Source: an uncultured Bacteroidales bacterium
GTDB lineage: Bacteria; Bacteroidota; Bacteroidia; Bacteroidales; UBA932
Length of the DNA: 8,072 bases
Assembly: GCA_905235775.1 (NCBI GenBank)
Contig: CAJOMY010000076.1
Location: 1-8,072, forward strand
Direction of reading: 5' to 3'
Shown here: in pieces, positions 1-5,617 of the stretch
How positions within the stretch are numbered: position 1 is the stretch's first letter
Layout: the number at the start of each line of letters is the position of its first letter
Notes under the pieces: model-generated
Seen by the model: only the letters and a program-made list of their open reading frames with translations
The model's database searches: none
What the model was told of the DNA's origin: nothing
Position numbers and translations under genes: made by a program

Positions 1-654
1 GTAATTCAACTCGTTGGTGATTCTCTTCATTTATTATCTTTCGTGATAATAATATACAAAATAATCAAAGAAAAATCATGCAACGGTGTTTCATGTAAAA
101 CCTTCGAAATATATTTAATAGTCTTTTGCACTAGATATCTCGATCTTTTCATGTATTTTATTTCATTATATAATACTTCAATGAAATTACTTTTTATCAT
201 TGCAACAGCATTTATTATTTATTTAATGAGATATAATAAAGCTTATAGCATATCATATAGAAGAAAAGAAGAAGATACTTTTCCTCATGTCTTTTTAATT
301 CCTTTCGCCTTAGTAATGACTCTTCTTGTTCATAGAGATTGGACTTGGTGGGGATTAACCTGGTCTTTTAGTCTCTGGTTAGAATCAGTAGCTGTTTTCC
401 CTCAAATTAGTATTATTGCTAAAACCAATGGATTTTTTGCTTATACTGCACACTATTTAGCTGCTTTAGGTTCATATAGATTCTTTTATATACTTTTATG
501 GATTTATCGATATATTAAATATAAAACTTTGAGTGTAGTATCAATCTGCAGTGGAACTTTACAAGTTTTATTATATGCTGATTTCTTTTATTTATATATA
601 AAAAATATGCGACAAATACTTTCAAGTGAATTACCTGTAACAAATAAAATTTCG
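1..654 (+). CDS. ERD2: Eukaryotic KDEL receptor (ER lumen protein-retaining receptor), partial
   Basis: This is a seven-helix membrane protein of the Golgi and ER that returns soluble ER proteins carrying a C-terminal KDEL/HDEL signal. The frame is open from base 1 and aligns colinearly with human KDELR1 from about human residue 3 to the C-terminus, so only about two N-terminal codons are missing. Visible family blocks are GD..HL (window codons 6-11), the Cys/Gly/Ser/Lys loop (27-33), RYLDLF (45-50, containing the equivalents of ligand-site R47 and D50), ISLYNTSMK (54-62), SLWLESVAVFPQ (E at codon 128, matching E127), AHYLAALGSYR (R at 160, matching R159), WIYRY (167-171) and LLYADFFYLYI (D at 194, matching D193). 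No stop codon is seen before the composition changes. All Gln codons are CAA, with no in-frame TAA or TAG. No intron is apparent. The host is probably an AT-rich anaerobic eukaryote; which lineage cannot be told from this piece. Confidence 0.9.
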
Positions 655-745
655 GAAGATGAGCGCGAAGATCAGCAGGTGCAGATTCTTTCCGATAAAA
701 TCGAACAAGCCTACCGCATTGAGCAGTCCGAACGGCTGCGCGGAG
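640..745. other. Junction between eukaryotic and bacterial sequence
   Basis: Hand-counted G+C per 60-base line goes from about 27% (601-660) to about 48% (661-720) and about 70% (721-780). The KDEL receptor similarity ends near codon 215 (about base 645). Clear DUF5119-like similarity starts near base 735-760. The stretch between is not confidently assigned. In frame 1 it continues the receptor frame without a stop, and in frame 2 it gives the apparent N-terminus of the DUF5119 protein. Neither reading shows a recognisable motif. The long open frame from base 43 to 1473 is therefore an accidental fusion: receptor followed by an out-of-frame reading of the bacterial gene. Confidence 0.75.
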
Positions 746-1801
746 AAGCCCGGGGGCTGCACCCTCGTGATCATCCCCGAGAACGGCGGTCCCGCGCGGA
801 CCATCGTCACCTCCGAGGTGGACCTCGTGGAAGTGAACCTGATGGCGGGCAGCTACAAGGCCGTCCTGCACAACTGGTCCTCGCACGAGTGGGAGTCGCT
901 CTCTTTCCGCGACCTCCAGGATCCGGCGCGCGCCGCCGCCTACTCCAATTTCTACCGGGTGGACTGGCTGGGCGCCGATGCGCAGATGGAGCCTTCGCGG
1001 ATGAGTTCCTGCGTCAGCGAGGTGTTCGAGGTCACGGACGAGCAGGTGGATGCCTGGCGCGAGCTGGTCAGCACCAAGTCCTATTCGTCGGCTTACGAAA
1101 TGCCCGTCTCGAAGCTGGATGTGGTCGCCCGGCTGGTGCCGCGCGACCGCGTGGCCACCGTCAAGGTGAAGGCCTACATCCGCGGGATCGACAACCTGTA
1201 TTCCGTGCGCTGCGTGCTCGACGGCCTGCGGGGCGGACAGCTCCTCAGCGGGTCCCACGACAACGTGGCGGACAACGTGTTGGCGGTCGTGGACGAACAC
1301 TGGACCCGGACCCTGTCGGAGTACGACGTCACGCTCGGTTCCGTGGAGGGGGAGATCCGGATCCTCGGGCTCCCCGACGGGCCGTGGGACGAGGCTTCGC
1401 TGCGCACCCGCGTCCCGGAACTCAACCGGCTCAGGCTGCAGTTCCTGCTGCGCGACGGCAAGACCGTGGTTGACACGCTTGCGCTCGCGGGCCACCTCTT
1501 CCACACCAAGTCCGGCCTCGAAGCCGCCCGCGACAAGCGCGACTACGACCAGGCGCATCCGGACATCTGGCCGATGGCGGCCGGGATGCCCCCGGAGGAT
1601 TCCGACCCCGAGCTCGACCTGGAGTTGGAGCTGGTTCTGGTGATCGGCGGCGACGAGAACGGTCTCGAGCCGCTTCCCGGCCGCTGGGATCCGGCCATCC
1701 CGCTTCCCCATGTCCCGCCCAAGGACGGTGACCACGGCAACGGCTTCGACGCCGAAGTCGCCGACTGGGAAGACCATGTTTCCATAGATATTCCATTATA
1801 A
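659..1801 (+). CDS. DUF5119-like fimbrial accessory protein, 5' end uncertain
   Basis: The frame is 380 residues from ATG 659. It resembles DUF5119 proteins, Bacteroidetes envelope lipoproteins found beside fimbrillin genes and thought to be minor or accessory fimbrial subunits. Supporting features are an N-terminal beta-rich segment after Cys34 (CTLVIIPENGG), the GSYKAVLHNWSSHEW stretch giving the 'G-x-Y then Asn/Trp' pattern, the middle VKAYIRGIDNLYSVRCVLDG block with the following G-rich strand, and a C-terminal EVADWEDHVSIDIPL. The region around residues 315-360 is acidic and Pro-rich. No hydrophobic signal peptide is encoded, although such proteins are normally lipoproteins; a Cys at residue 27 could be the remnant of a lipobox. 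The start is close to the chimeric junction, so residues 1 to about 26 may not be native. The fimbrillin gene begins 17 bases downstream and is probably co-transcribed. The family call is from pattern memory and is moderately sure; the reading frame is very sure. Confidence 0.72.
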   Translation: MSAKISRCRFFPIKSNKPTALSSPNGCAEKPGGCTLVIIPENGGPARTIVTSEVDLVEVNLMAGSYKAVLHNWSSHEWESLSFRDLQDPARAAAYSNFYRVDWLGADAQMEPSRMSSCVSEVFEVTDEQVDAWRELVSTKSYSSAYEMPVSKLDVVARLVPRDRVATVKVKAYIRGIDNLYSVRCVLDGLRGGQLLSGSHDNVADNVLAVVDEHWTRTLSEYDVTLGSVEGEIRILGLPDGPWDEASLRTRVPELNRLRLQFLLRDGKTVVDTLALAGHLFHTKSGLEAARDKRDYDQAHPDIWPMAAGMPPEDSDPELDLELELVLVIGGDENGLEPLPGRWDPAIPLPHVPPKDGDHGNGFDAEVADWEDHVSIDIPL

Positions 1802-1818
1802 CCTTTTATTCCAAAAAA

Positions 1819-3384
1819 ATGAAAAAAACAATTATTATCGCGGCAGCTGCCGCCACCCTTCTCGGCGTGGTCTCCTGCAACAAGGAGAACATTCCCAATC
1901 CTGCCGAGTCTCTCCAGAACGGCACGCCCGTGCGTTTTGGGATGTATCTTCCCGGTGCCACCAAGGCCGGTGCGTTCGGGCAGAGCAGTACTGATTTTTT
2001 GAAGGGAAATCCCACTGCTGATCCTGCTGTGGACAATGGCGGTTTCGGTATCTTCGGATACTATACTGACAACGGCACTTATGTCGCTGATGCCTCCACA
2101 GGTTCCCCGATCAACTTTATGTACAACCAGCAGGTGAGGTGGAACGGCACTTCCTGGGCCTATACCCCGATCAAGTACTGGCCCAACGAGACCGGTGACG
2201 CTGCGACCAGCCGCCTGACTGACGCTTCTACCTATTCGATCGACAAACTCTCCTTCCTGGCATATGCGCCGTATGTCGCTACCAATGCATCTGGTATTCC
2301 CACCGGAGCGATTCATAACGACACTACGGAAGGTATCCTTTCCGTGTCCGCCAACACAGACAAGGGCGATGCGAAGATTACCTTCCAGGTCCCGGCCCGT
2401 GGCGATCAGCAGGTGGACCTCCTCTGGGGTGTGGCCGCCAACAATGCTGCGAACTACACGGATGTCGATGGCAACACGGTGACGATCAATCCCGGCAGAC
2501 CGTTCCTCGACCTGAGCAAGCCTAAATTTGCTGATGAAGAGATCAAGTTCGTCTTCAAGCACGCGCTCGCCAAGGTCGATTTCAAAGTGCAGGCGATCGT
2601 CGACGAGGCAACATCCGGCGACCCTGCCATTGCTTTGAACGACAACACCAAGATTTACCTGCGCAAGATCGAGCTTCTTGGTCCCTATGCGAAGAAGGCC
2701 GTGCTGAATCTCAACAACGCAGGTACGGATGGTTTCAATGATCTCCGCAGTGTCCCCAAGTGGGAATTCTCCGATAGTCCGTATGAGTATTTTAATAATT
2801 TGACAAAGTTGAACGCTGGAGATAATAACAATGAGGATGTCAAGGGCTACATTGTTGCCTATACCTTCAACGACAACCTGAAAGATGGCCAGGAGAATAC
2901 CGCTGCGGAGGCAAATGCTGAGTCCGACGATCTTAACAGCGATGAGACTGATGGTGTTACTCAGGGTACTACCGGTGTCACGGCCACGTTAAAGAATGCT
3001 TTGAAGGATAATCGTCAGTTCCTGATCATCCCTACTGATATGACTTCCGAAACCGAGATTATTCCGATCGCTAGTGAGGAGGGCATTACGGCTCCTGGAG
3101 CAACGAAGATCAAGGACCTTTCCTATGTCCGCGTGACCTACGATGTGGAGACGGCGGATGCAGCTCTCTCCCAGACGCTTACGGATGGAACGACACATGG
3201 CTCCAAGATCCACAACGTGATCGTCCGGCCGCTGAATATCAACTTCGAGGGCAACAAGGCCTACACCATCAAACTGCAGCTCGGCATGACCTCCGTGAAG
3301 GTGAGCGCTGAGGTCAATGGTTGGGAGGACACCGCTGCCGCGCAGCCGATCAATCTTCCGTCCAACAACGAGGCAGGCCAATAA
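1819..3384 (+). CDS. Fimbrillin-like lipoprotein (Mfa1/FimA superfamily)
   Basis: This 521-residue protein is probably the structural or tip subunit of a Bacteroidales type V pilus, exported as a lipoprotein, matured by protease and assembled by donor-strand exchange (family knowledge). It has a lipoprotein signal, with MKK, a hydrophobic Ala/Leu stretch and lipobox VVSC giving lipidated Cys20. The body carries the family pattern: ..VRFGMYLPG.TKAG near residues 38-51, GGFGIFGYYTDNGTY, the YNQQVRW.GTSWAYTPIKYWPN block (strand plus W-P motif), LSFLAYAPYV, and FKHALAKVDFKV. Arg39 is a possible trypsin-like maturation site (inference). Residues about 355-379 form an acidic, Asp/Glu/Asn-rich low-complexity insert, probably a surface loop. 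The C-terminus carries VSAEVNGWED, similar to the end of the upstream protein. The ATG at 1819 is preceded and followed by A-rich sequence (ccaaaaaaatgaaaaaaac) without a Shine-Dalgarno motif, as is usual in Bacteroidetes. At 521 residues it is longer than a typical FimA of about 380. Confidence 0.87.
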   Translation: MKKTIIIAAAAATLLGVVSCNKENIPNPAESLQNGTPVRFGMYLPGATKAGAFGQSSTDFLKGNPTADPAVDNGGFGIFGYYTDNGTYVADASTGSPINFMYNQQVRWNGTSWAYTPIKYWPNETGDAATSRLTDASTYSIDKLSFLAYAPYVATNASGIPTGAIHNDTTEGILSVSANTDKGDAKITFQVPARGDQQVDLLWGVAANNAANYTDVDGNTVTINPGRPFLDLSKPKFADEEIKFVFKHALAKVDFKVQAIVDEATSGDPAIALNDNTKIYLRKIELLGPYAKKAVLNLNNAGTDGFNDLRSVPKWEFSDSPYEYFNNLTKLNAGDNNNEDVKGYIVAYTFNDNLKDGQENTAAEANAESDDLNSDETDGVTQGTTGVTATLKNALKDNRQFLIIPTDMTSETEIIPIASEEGITAPGATKIKDLSYVRVTYDVETADAALSQTLTDGTTHGSKIHNVIVRPLNINFEGNKAYTIKLQLGMTSVKVSAEVNGWEDTAAAQPINLPSNNEAGQ

Positions 3385-3412
3385 TAATCATTATATCTTA
3401 TCCGTTTTTTCT

Positions 3413-3444
3413 TACCAGGGCGGGCCTGACCGCCCGTCCTGGTA
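3413..3444 (+). other. Strong GC hairpin after the fimbrillin gene
   Basis: Bases 3413-3425 pair with 3432-3444 as a 13-pair stem with one G-U pair and a 6-base loop. The stem lies 28 bases after the fimbrillin stop and 26 bases before the HTH start. It is not followed by a T-run on the + strand. A run of six T (3405-3410) lies just before it, and no T-run follows it on the minus strand either. It is therefore not a textbook terminator. It could stabilise the fimbrillin mRNA 3' end, reduce read-through, or be a protein-binding site. Confidence 0.6.
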
Positions 3445-3470
3445 CCAATAACCAAGCAACAACAGGCAAC

Positions 3471-3695
3471 ATGCTGCATATCGGGAATTCTGTGAAGGCC
3501 GTCCTGCATGAGCGCGGCATCTCGGTGGCTGCTTTCGCGCGTGCGCTTCCCTGCTCGCGGGAGAATGCTTTTCGGATCCTGCGGCGCTCCGATATGGATA
3601 CTGCACTCCTGCGCCGGATCTGCCTCGTGCTGGACCACGATTTTTTTGCGGACCTCAGCCGGGCGGGGGATTACGGCGGCAAGAAAGACCTCTGA
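3471..3695 (+). CDS. Small helix-turn-helix protein (XRE-like)
   Basis: This is a 74-residue putative DNA-binding protein. The order is MLHIGNSVKAVLHERGISVAA at the start, then a helix-turn-helix (about residues 15-40, with FARAL.CSRENAFRIL as the turn and recognition helix), then a dimer-like tail MDTALLRRICLVLDHDFFADLS. This combination of N-terminal HIG, 'CSRxNxxxI' and 'DTxLLxxIxxxLxxDFF' is typical of a widespread Bacteroidetes family of small Cro/XRE-like regulators whose targets are mostly unknown. The ATG at 3471 is chosen because the family starts with M-x-H-I-G; the frame is open further upstream into the fimbrillin gene, but that stretch is not family-like. It lies 2 bases before the next gene and so is almost certainly co-expressed with it. 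A role in controlling the fimbrial genes is inference from position. Confidence 0.82.
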   Translation: MLHIGNSVKAVLHERGISVAAFARALPCSRENAFRILRRSDMDTALLRRICLVLDHDFFADLSRAGDYGGKKDL

Positions 3696-3697
3696 AT

Positions 3698-4213
3698 ATG
3701 GAACTCGAAAAGATCTTGACGGCGGAAATCAGCAACACGACCCGGATGAACTTCTGGCGGGAGGATGCGTCCTGGCGGGCGTATAACCATTCGGCCTGGT
3801 TCGCCGTGACCCGCTTCGGCCTGGATGACCGGAGCAGCCGGCTGGTCTGCGACGGCTGGGAGTCGGTGTACATCTCGCTTTCCGACGAGACGCTGGACGT
3901 CCTGCTGGCCCCGATCAACATGGTGTCCCGTATGGCCGAACGTATCGCGCTGGACGCCGGCATCCCGTTCGACGTCAATGCCTACTACCGGTGGAAGAGT
4001 CCCTTTGCCCCGGTGGAGGCCTCGGCGTCTGATCTTTTCCCCGGTCCGGACCTTGCCCCTCCTTTTTCTTCCGCGTCTTCCCGGCAGAAGAACTGCGATA
4101 TGCAGATGCGCCTGCTGTGGCAGCGCGTCCGGGACTTCGACCTGTGCGCCGCTTCGCCTGCCGTCTGCGCGGACTTTGTCCGCCAGCTCAAGGACTTCGT
4201 GGAGGACGCCTGA
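3698..4213 (+). CDS. Conserved-looking protein of unknown function paired with the HTH gene
   Basis: This 171-residue soluble-looking protein has no signal peptide and no membrane segment. The N-terminal half (residues 1-80) has a compact aromatic pattern, NFWREDASWRAYNHSAWF, followed by a beta-like segment VCDGWESVYISLSDETLDVLL. This recalls small Bacteroidetes cytoplasmic proteins of the form 'F-W-x-x-Y-x-x-S-A-Y ... G-x-x-x-V-S-V-G-F-P', which are uncharacterised. The middle (about 105-130) is Pro/Ser-rich and probably a linker. The C-terminal 40 residues look like one or two helices with Cys residues. It starts 2 bases after the HTH stop, so the two proteins probably act together, for example as a regulator and its modulator (inference). 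No enzymatic motif is recognised. The stretch after it (4214-4270) is C-rich with no clear feature. Confidence 0.7.
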   Translation: MELEKILTAEISNTTRMNFWREDASWRAYNHSAWFAVTRFGLDDRSSRLVCDGWESVYISLSDETLDVLLAPINMVSRMAERIALDAGIPFDVNAYYRWKSPFAPVEASASDLFPGPDLAPPFSSASSRQKNCDMQMRLLWQRVRDFDLCAASPAVCADFVRQLKDFVEDA

Positions 4214-4287
4214 CCCCCCCGCCACCCCCTTTTCTTCCCGGCCCTGACCAGCCCCGAAGGAACCAAGCAAAAAGCTCTTTGACATAC

Positions 4288-4300
4288 TGTTTACCGCTTT
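4288..4300 (+). repeat. 13-base direct repeat, left copy (TGTTTACCGCTTT)
   Basis: The sequence TGTTTACCGCTTT here recurs exactly at 4994-5006, and its first 11 bases occur inverted at 4979-4989. The three copies bracket the hicB-hicA module. This left copy overlaps the position expected for the -33 promoter element, so it could be an operator half-site as well as a boundary repeat. Confidence 0.85.
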
Positions 4301-4320
4301 GAAATAATTTCTTATCTTTG
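4290..4320 (+). promoter_or_regulatory. Bacteroidetes-type promoter for the hicB-hicA module
   Basis: TATCTTTG at 4313-4320 matches the Bacteroidetes -7 consensus TAnnTTTG. Nineteen bases upstream is TTTA (4290-4293), one mismatch from the -33 consensus TTTG. Transcription would begin around 4326-4328, about 15 bases before the hicB ATG. The -33 region lies inside the 13-base repeat, which would allow a repressor bound there to block the promoter (inference). Confidence 0.65.
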
Positions 4321-4342
4321 CGATGTTGTTTGAACCGAAGAT

Positions 4343-4711
4343 ATGAAGAATACGAATTATATCAAGATTCTTGACGGTGCCGTCCAGGCGCAGCTGGATG
4401 TCATTATCTATTCCGACCAGGAGGGGATTACGTATGCCTATGCCCCGGCGCTGGATCTGACGGGTTATGGAACCGATGTCCAGGAAGCCAAATCATCCTT
4501 CGAGATTGTCATTGAGGACTATTTCGAATATGGCATCAAGCGGAACACCCTGAAGCCGGATCTGCTTGCGCACGGGTGGAAGTCCGTGGATGAAACGGAT
4601 TTCTCATTCCCCAAGGCCTGGAACCTGTTCCGTACCAACAAGCAGATGCAGGACATCTATTCCGGCTCGTTCAGCAAGTTATCCTATCCGGTCAGTTATG
4701 CTGCGAACTAA
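4343..4711 (+). CDS. hicB: HicB-like antitoxin
   Basis: This is a 122-residue putative antitoxin that would bind and neutralise the HicA toxin encoded next to it, and would be expected to repress its own promoter. The partial RNase H-like HicB core is visible: a first strand near residues 17-24 (LDVIIYSD), EGITYAYAPALDL (27-39), then GYGTDVQEAKSSFEIVIEDYF, which is the usual 'G-x-T-x-x-E-A...' helix. After this come a TLKPDLLAHGW segment and a C-terminal tail (about 90-122) that is not an obvious ribbon-helix-helix or HTH DNA-binding domain. This layout resembles Bacteroidetes HicB variants with 'YGDT-x-x-x-A ... GTL-x-x-x-L-x-x-x-GW'. The gene is promoter-proximal, with hicA 3 bases downstream; antitoxin-first order differs from the hicA-hicB order of Escherichia coli but is common elsewhere. 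Confidence 0.85.
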   Translation: MKNTNYIKILDGAVQAQLDVIIYSDQEGITYAYAPALDLTGYGTDVQEAKSSFEIVIEDYFEYGIKRNTLKPDLLAHGWKSVDETDFSFPKAWNLFRTNKQMQDIYSGSFSKLSYPVSYAAN

Positions 4712-4714
4712 TTG

Positions 4715-4951
4715 ATGGGCCGGTTCTCCAATATTTCACTTTCCCGTTATCGCAGAATTTTGCAGGCGCTCGGCTTGACTTATGTCAGGACCAAGGGCGG
4801 ACATGAAATGTGGTTCCGGGAAGGAATGCTCCGTAACGTTGTGCTCCAGACACATCTGGATCCGGTCCCGGAAAGAGTTGTCTTGTCCAATCTTCGTACG
4901 ATGGGGATTACGGCCGGGGAATTTGAACGAATAATGCAGACGATCAAGTAA
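4715..4951 (+). CDS. hicA: HicA-type mRNA interferase toxin
   Basis: This 78-residue protein belongs to the YcfA/HicA family, double-stranded-RNA-binding-fold toxins that cleave mRNA and block translation. The N-terminal helix has the family pattern (SRYRRILQALGLTYVRTKGG). The catalytic His is His30 in KGGHEMWF. The C-terminal half keeps VVLQTHLDPVPERVVLSNLRTMGIT..EF, matching the usual 'vpxHxxxxvpxxtlxxIlxxxGixxxeF'. The length is normal and all key positions are present, so the toxin is predicted to be active. ATG 4715 is preferred; a TTG at 4712 directly abuts the hicB stop and is a less likely start. A perfect terminator 27 bases downstream closes the module. Confidence 0.88.
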   Translation: MGRFSNISLSRYRRILQALGLTYVRTKGGHEMWFREGMLRNVVLQTHLDPVPERVVLSNLRTMGITAGEFERIMQTIK

Positions 4952-4978
4952 TCGTCCCTTGCCATAGCGCCTTTTCAG

Positions 4979-5010
4979 AGCGGTAAACAGTGATGTTTAC
5001 CGCTTTTTTT
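4979..5010 (+). terminator. Rho-independent terminator of hicB-hicA
   Basis: AGCGGTAAACA (4979-4989) pairs perfectly with TGTTTACCGCT (4994-5004) around a GTGA loop, and the last T of the stem runs into a 7-T tract (5004-5010). This is a clean 11-pair intrinsic terminator. Its right arm plus the start of the T-tract is identical to the 13-base sequence at the hicB promoter. The next gene starts only 18 bases after the T-tract. Confidence 0.9.
4994..5006 (+). repeat. 13-base direct repeat, right copy (TGTTTACCGCTTT)
   Basis: This is an exact copy of 4288-4300, here forming the right arm and the first T's of the terminator. The copies are 706 bases apart (start to start) and enclose both toxin-antitoxin genes. 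Confidence 0.85.
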
Positions 5011-5028
5011 GTGTGTATGTGAAAAAGA

Positions 5029-5616
5029 ATGAGTATGGAAAAAAGACGCAATGTGCTGATTGTGATGCTCCTGGTGCTGGCGGCGGTCCTGCCGCTGCCC
5101 CGCCTGCGTGCCCAGAGCGTGGCCGTGTCCGCCGACGTGGCCCAGTGTGCCTTCCTGGGCACGATGAACCTGGAGCTCTCCTGGTCCGTGGCCCAGCACT
5201 GGACGCTGTCGGCCGGGGCCCGGGTCAATCCCTGGACCTTCTCCCGGCAGGACCCGCAGACCTCCATCCAGGCGCGTCAGACCAGTTTCTCTCTCGGCAC
5301 GCGCTGGTGGCCCTGGCACGCCTTTTCCGGCTGGTGGGTAGGCATCCGGGCACAATATACTCCTTTCTTCTCCACCACGGGGGTCTGGCGTCCGGCGCTC
5401 GCCACGGGCAGTTTCGTCGGGGGCGGCCTTTCGTTCGGCTACATGTATATGCTCACCCGGCACCTCAATATCGAGGCGGCCCTCGGCGGCGTCGGGGGCT
5501 GGATGCCGTCCTATACCCTCTACTACAGCGCCTTCCATCCCGACGTCCGGGATGCGGGGCCGCGCTGGTTCATCGCTCCCGAACTGATCTCCGTCACCCT
5601 TTGCTATGTATTCTGA
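5029..5616 (+). CDS. DUF3575 outer-membrane beta-barrel protein
   Basis: This 195-residue exported protein belongs to the DUF3575 family, small outer-membrane barrels encoded with fimbrillin and OmpA-like lipoprotein genes in Bacteroidales; the exact role in fimbria assembly is not established. The signal peptide is clear: KRR, a hydrophobic core, then LRAQ with probable cleavage near residues 28-29. The mature part alternates aromatic and small residues as beta strands. Family landmarks are LGTMNLELSWSVAQHWTLSAG with ARVNPWTF, RQTSFSLGTRWWPWHAFSGWW (a very characteristic block), GGGLSFGYMYMLTRHLNIEA and GVGGW. The protein ends in an aromatic residue (LCYVF), typical of outer-membrane barrels. 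Either ATG 5029 or ATG 5035 is possible. The gene follows a strong terminator and is almost contiguous with the next gene, which it is surely co-transcribed with. No promoter of its own is visible. Confidence 0.88.
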   Translation: MSMEKRRNVLIVMLLVLAAVLPLPRLRAQSVAVSADVAQCAFLGTMNLELSWSVAQHWTLSAGARVNPWTFSRQDPQTSIQARQTSFSLGTRWWPWHAFSGWWVGIRAQYTPFFSTTGVWRPALATGSFVGGGLSFGYMYMLTRHLNIEAALGGVGGWMPSYTLYYSAFHPDVRDAGPRWFIAPELISVTLCYVF

Positions 5617-5617
5617 T

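Noticed and set aside
43..1473. One 476-residue gene fusing a membrane protein to an Arg/Pro-rich domain
   Set aside because: Only the first about 201 residues are a receptor. The rest is the out-of-frame reading of the DUF5119-like gene, with Arg/Gly/Pro-rich composition typical of a shadow frame in GC-rich DNA.
515..2562. Long minus-strand frames over the DUF5119 and fimbrillin genes
   Set aside because: They have low-complexity shadow composition, no family features and no start signals, and they span the eukaryotic-bacterial junction or two real genes.
3405..3444. Rho-independent terminator after the fimbrillin gene
   Set aside because: The stem is strong, but no T-run follows it on either strand; it is listed as a hairpin of unknown function instead.
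3321..3470. Longer N-terminus for the HTH protein starting inside the fimbrillin gene
   Set aside because: The extension overlaps a confident gene, runs through the hairpin and has no family similarity; the M-L-H-I-G start at 3471 fits the family.
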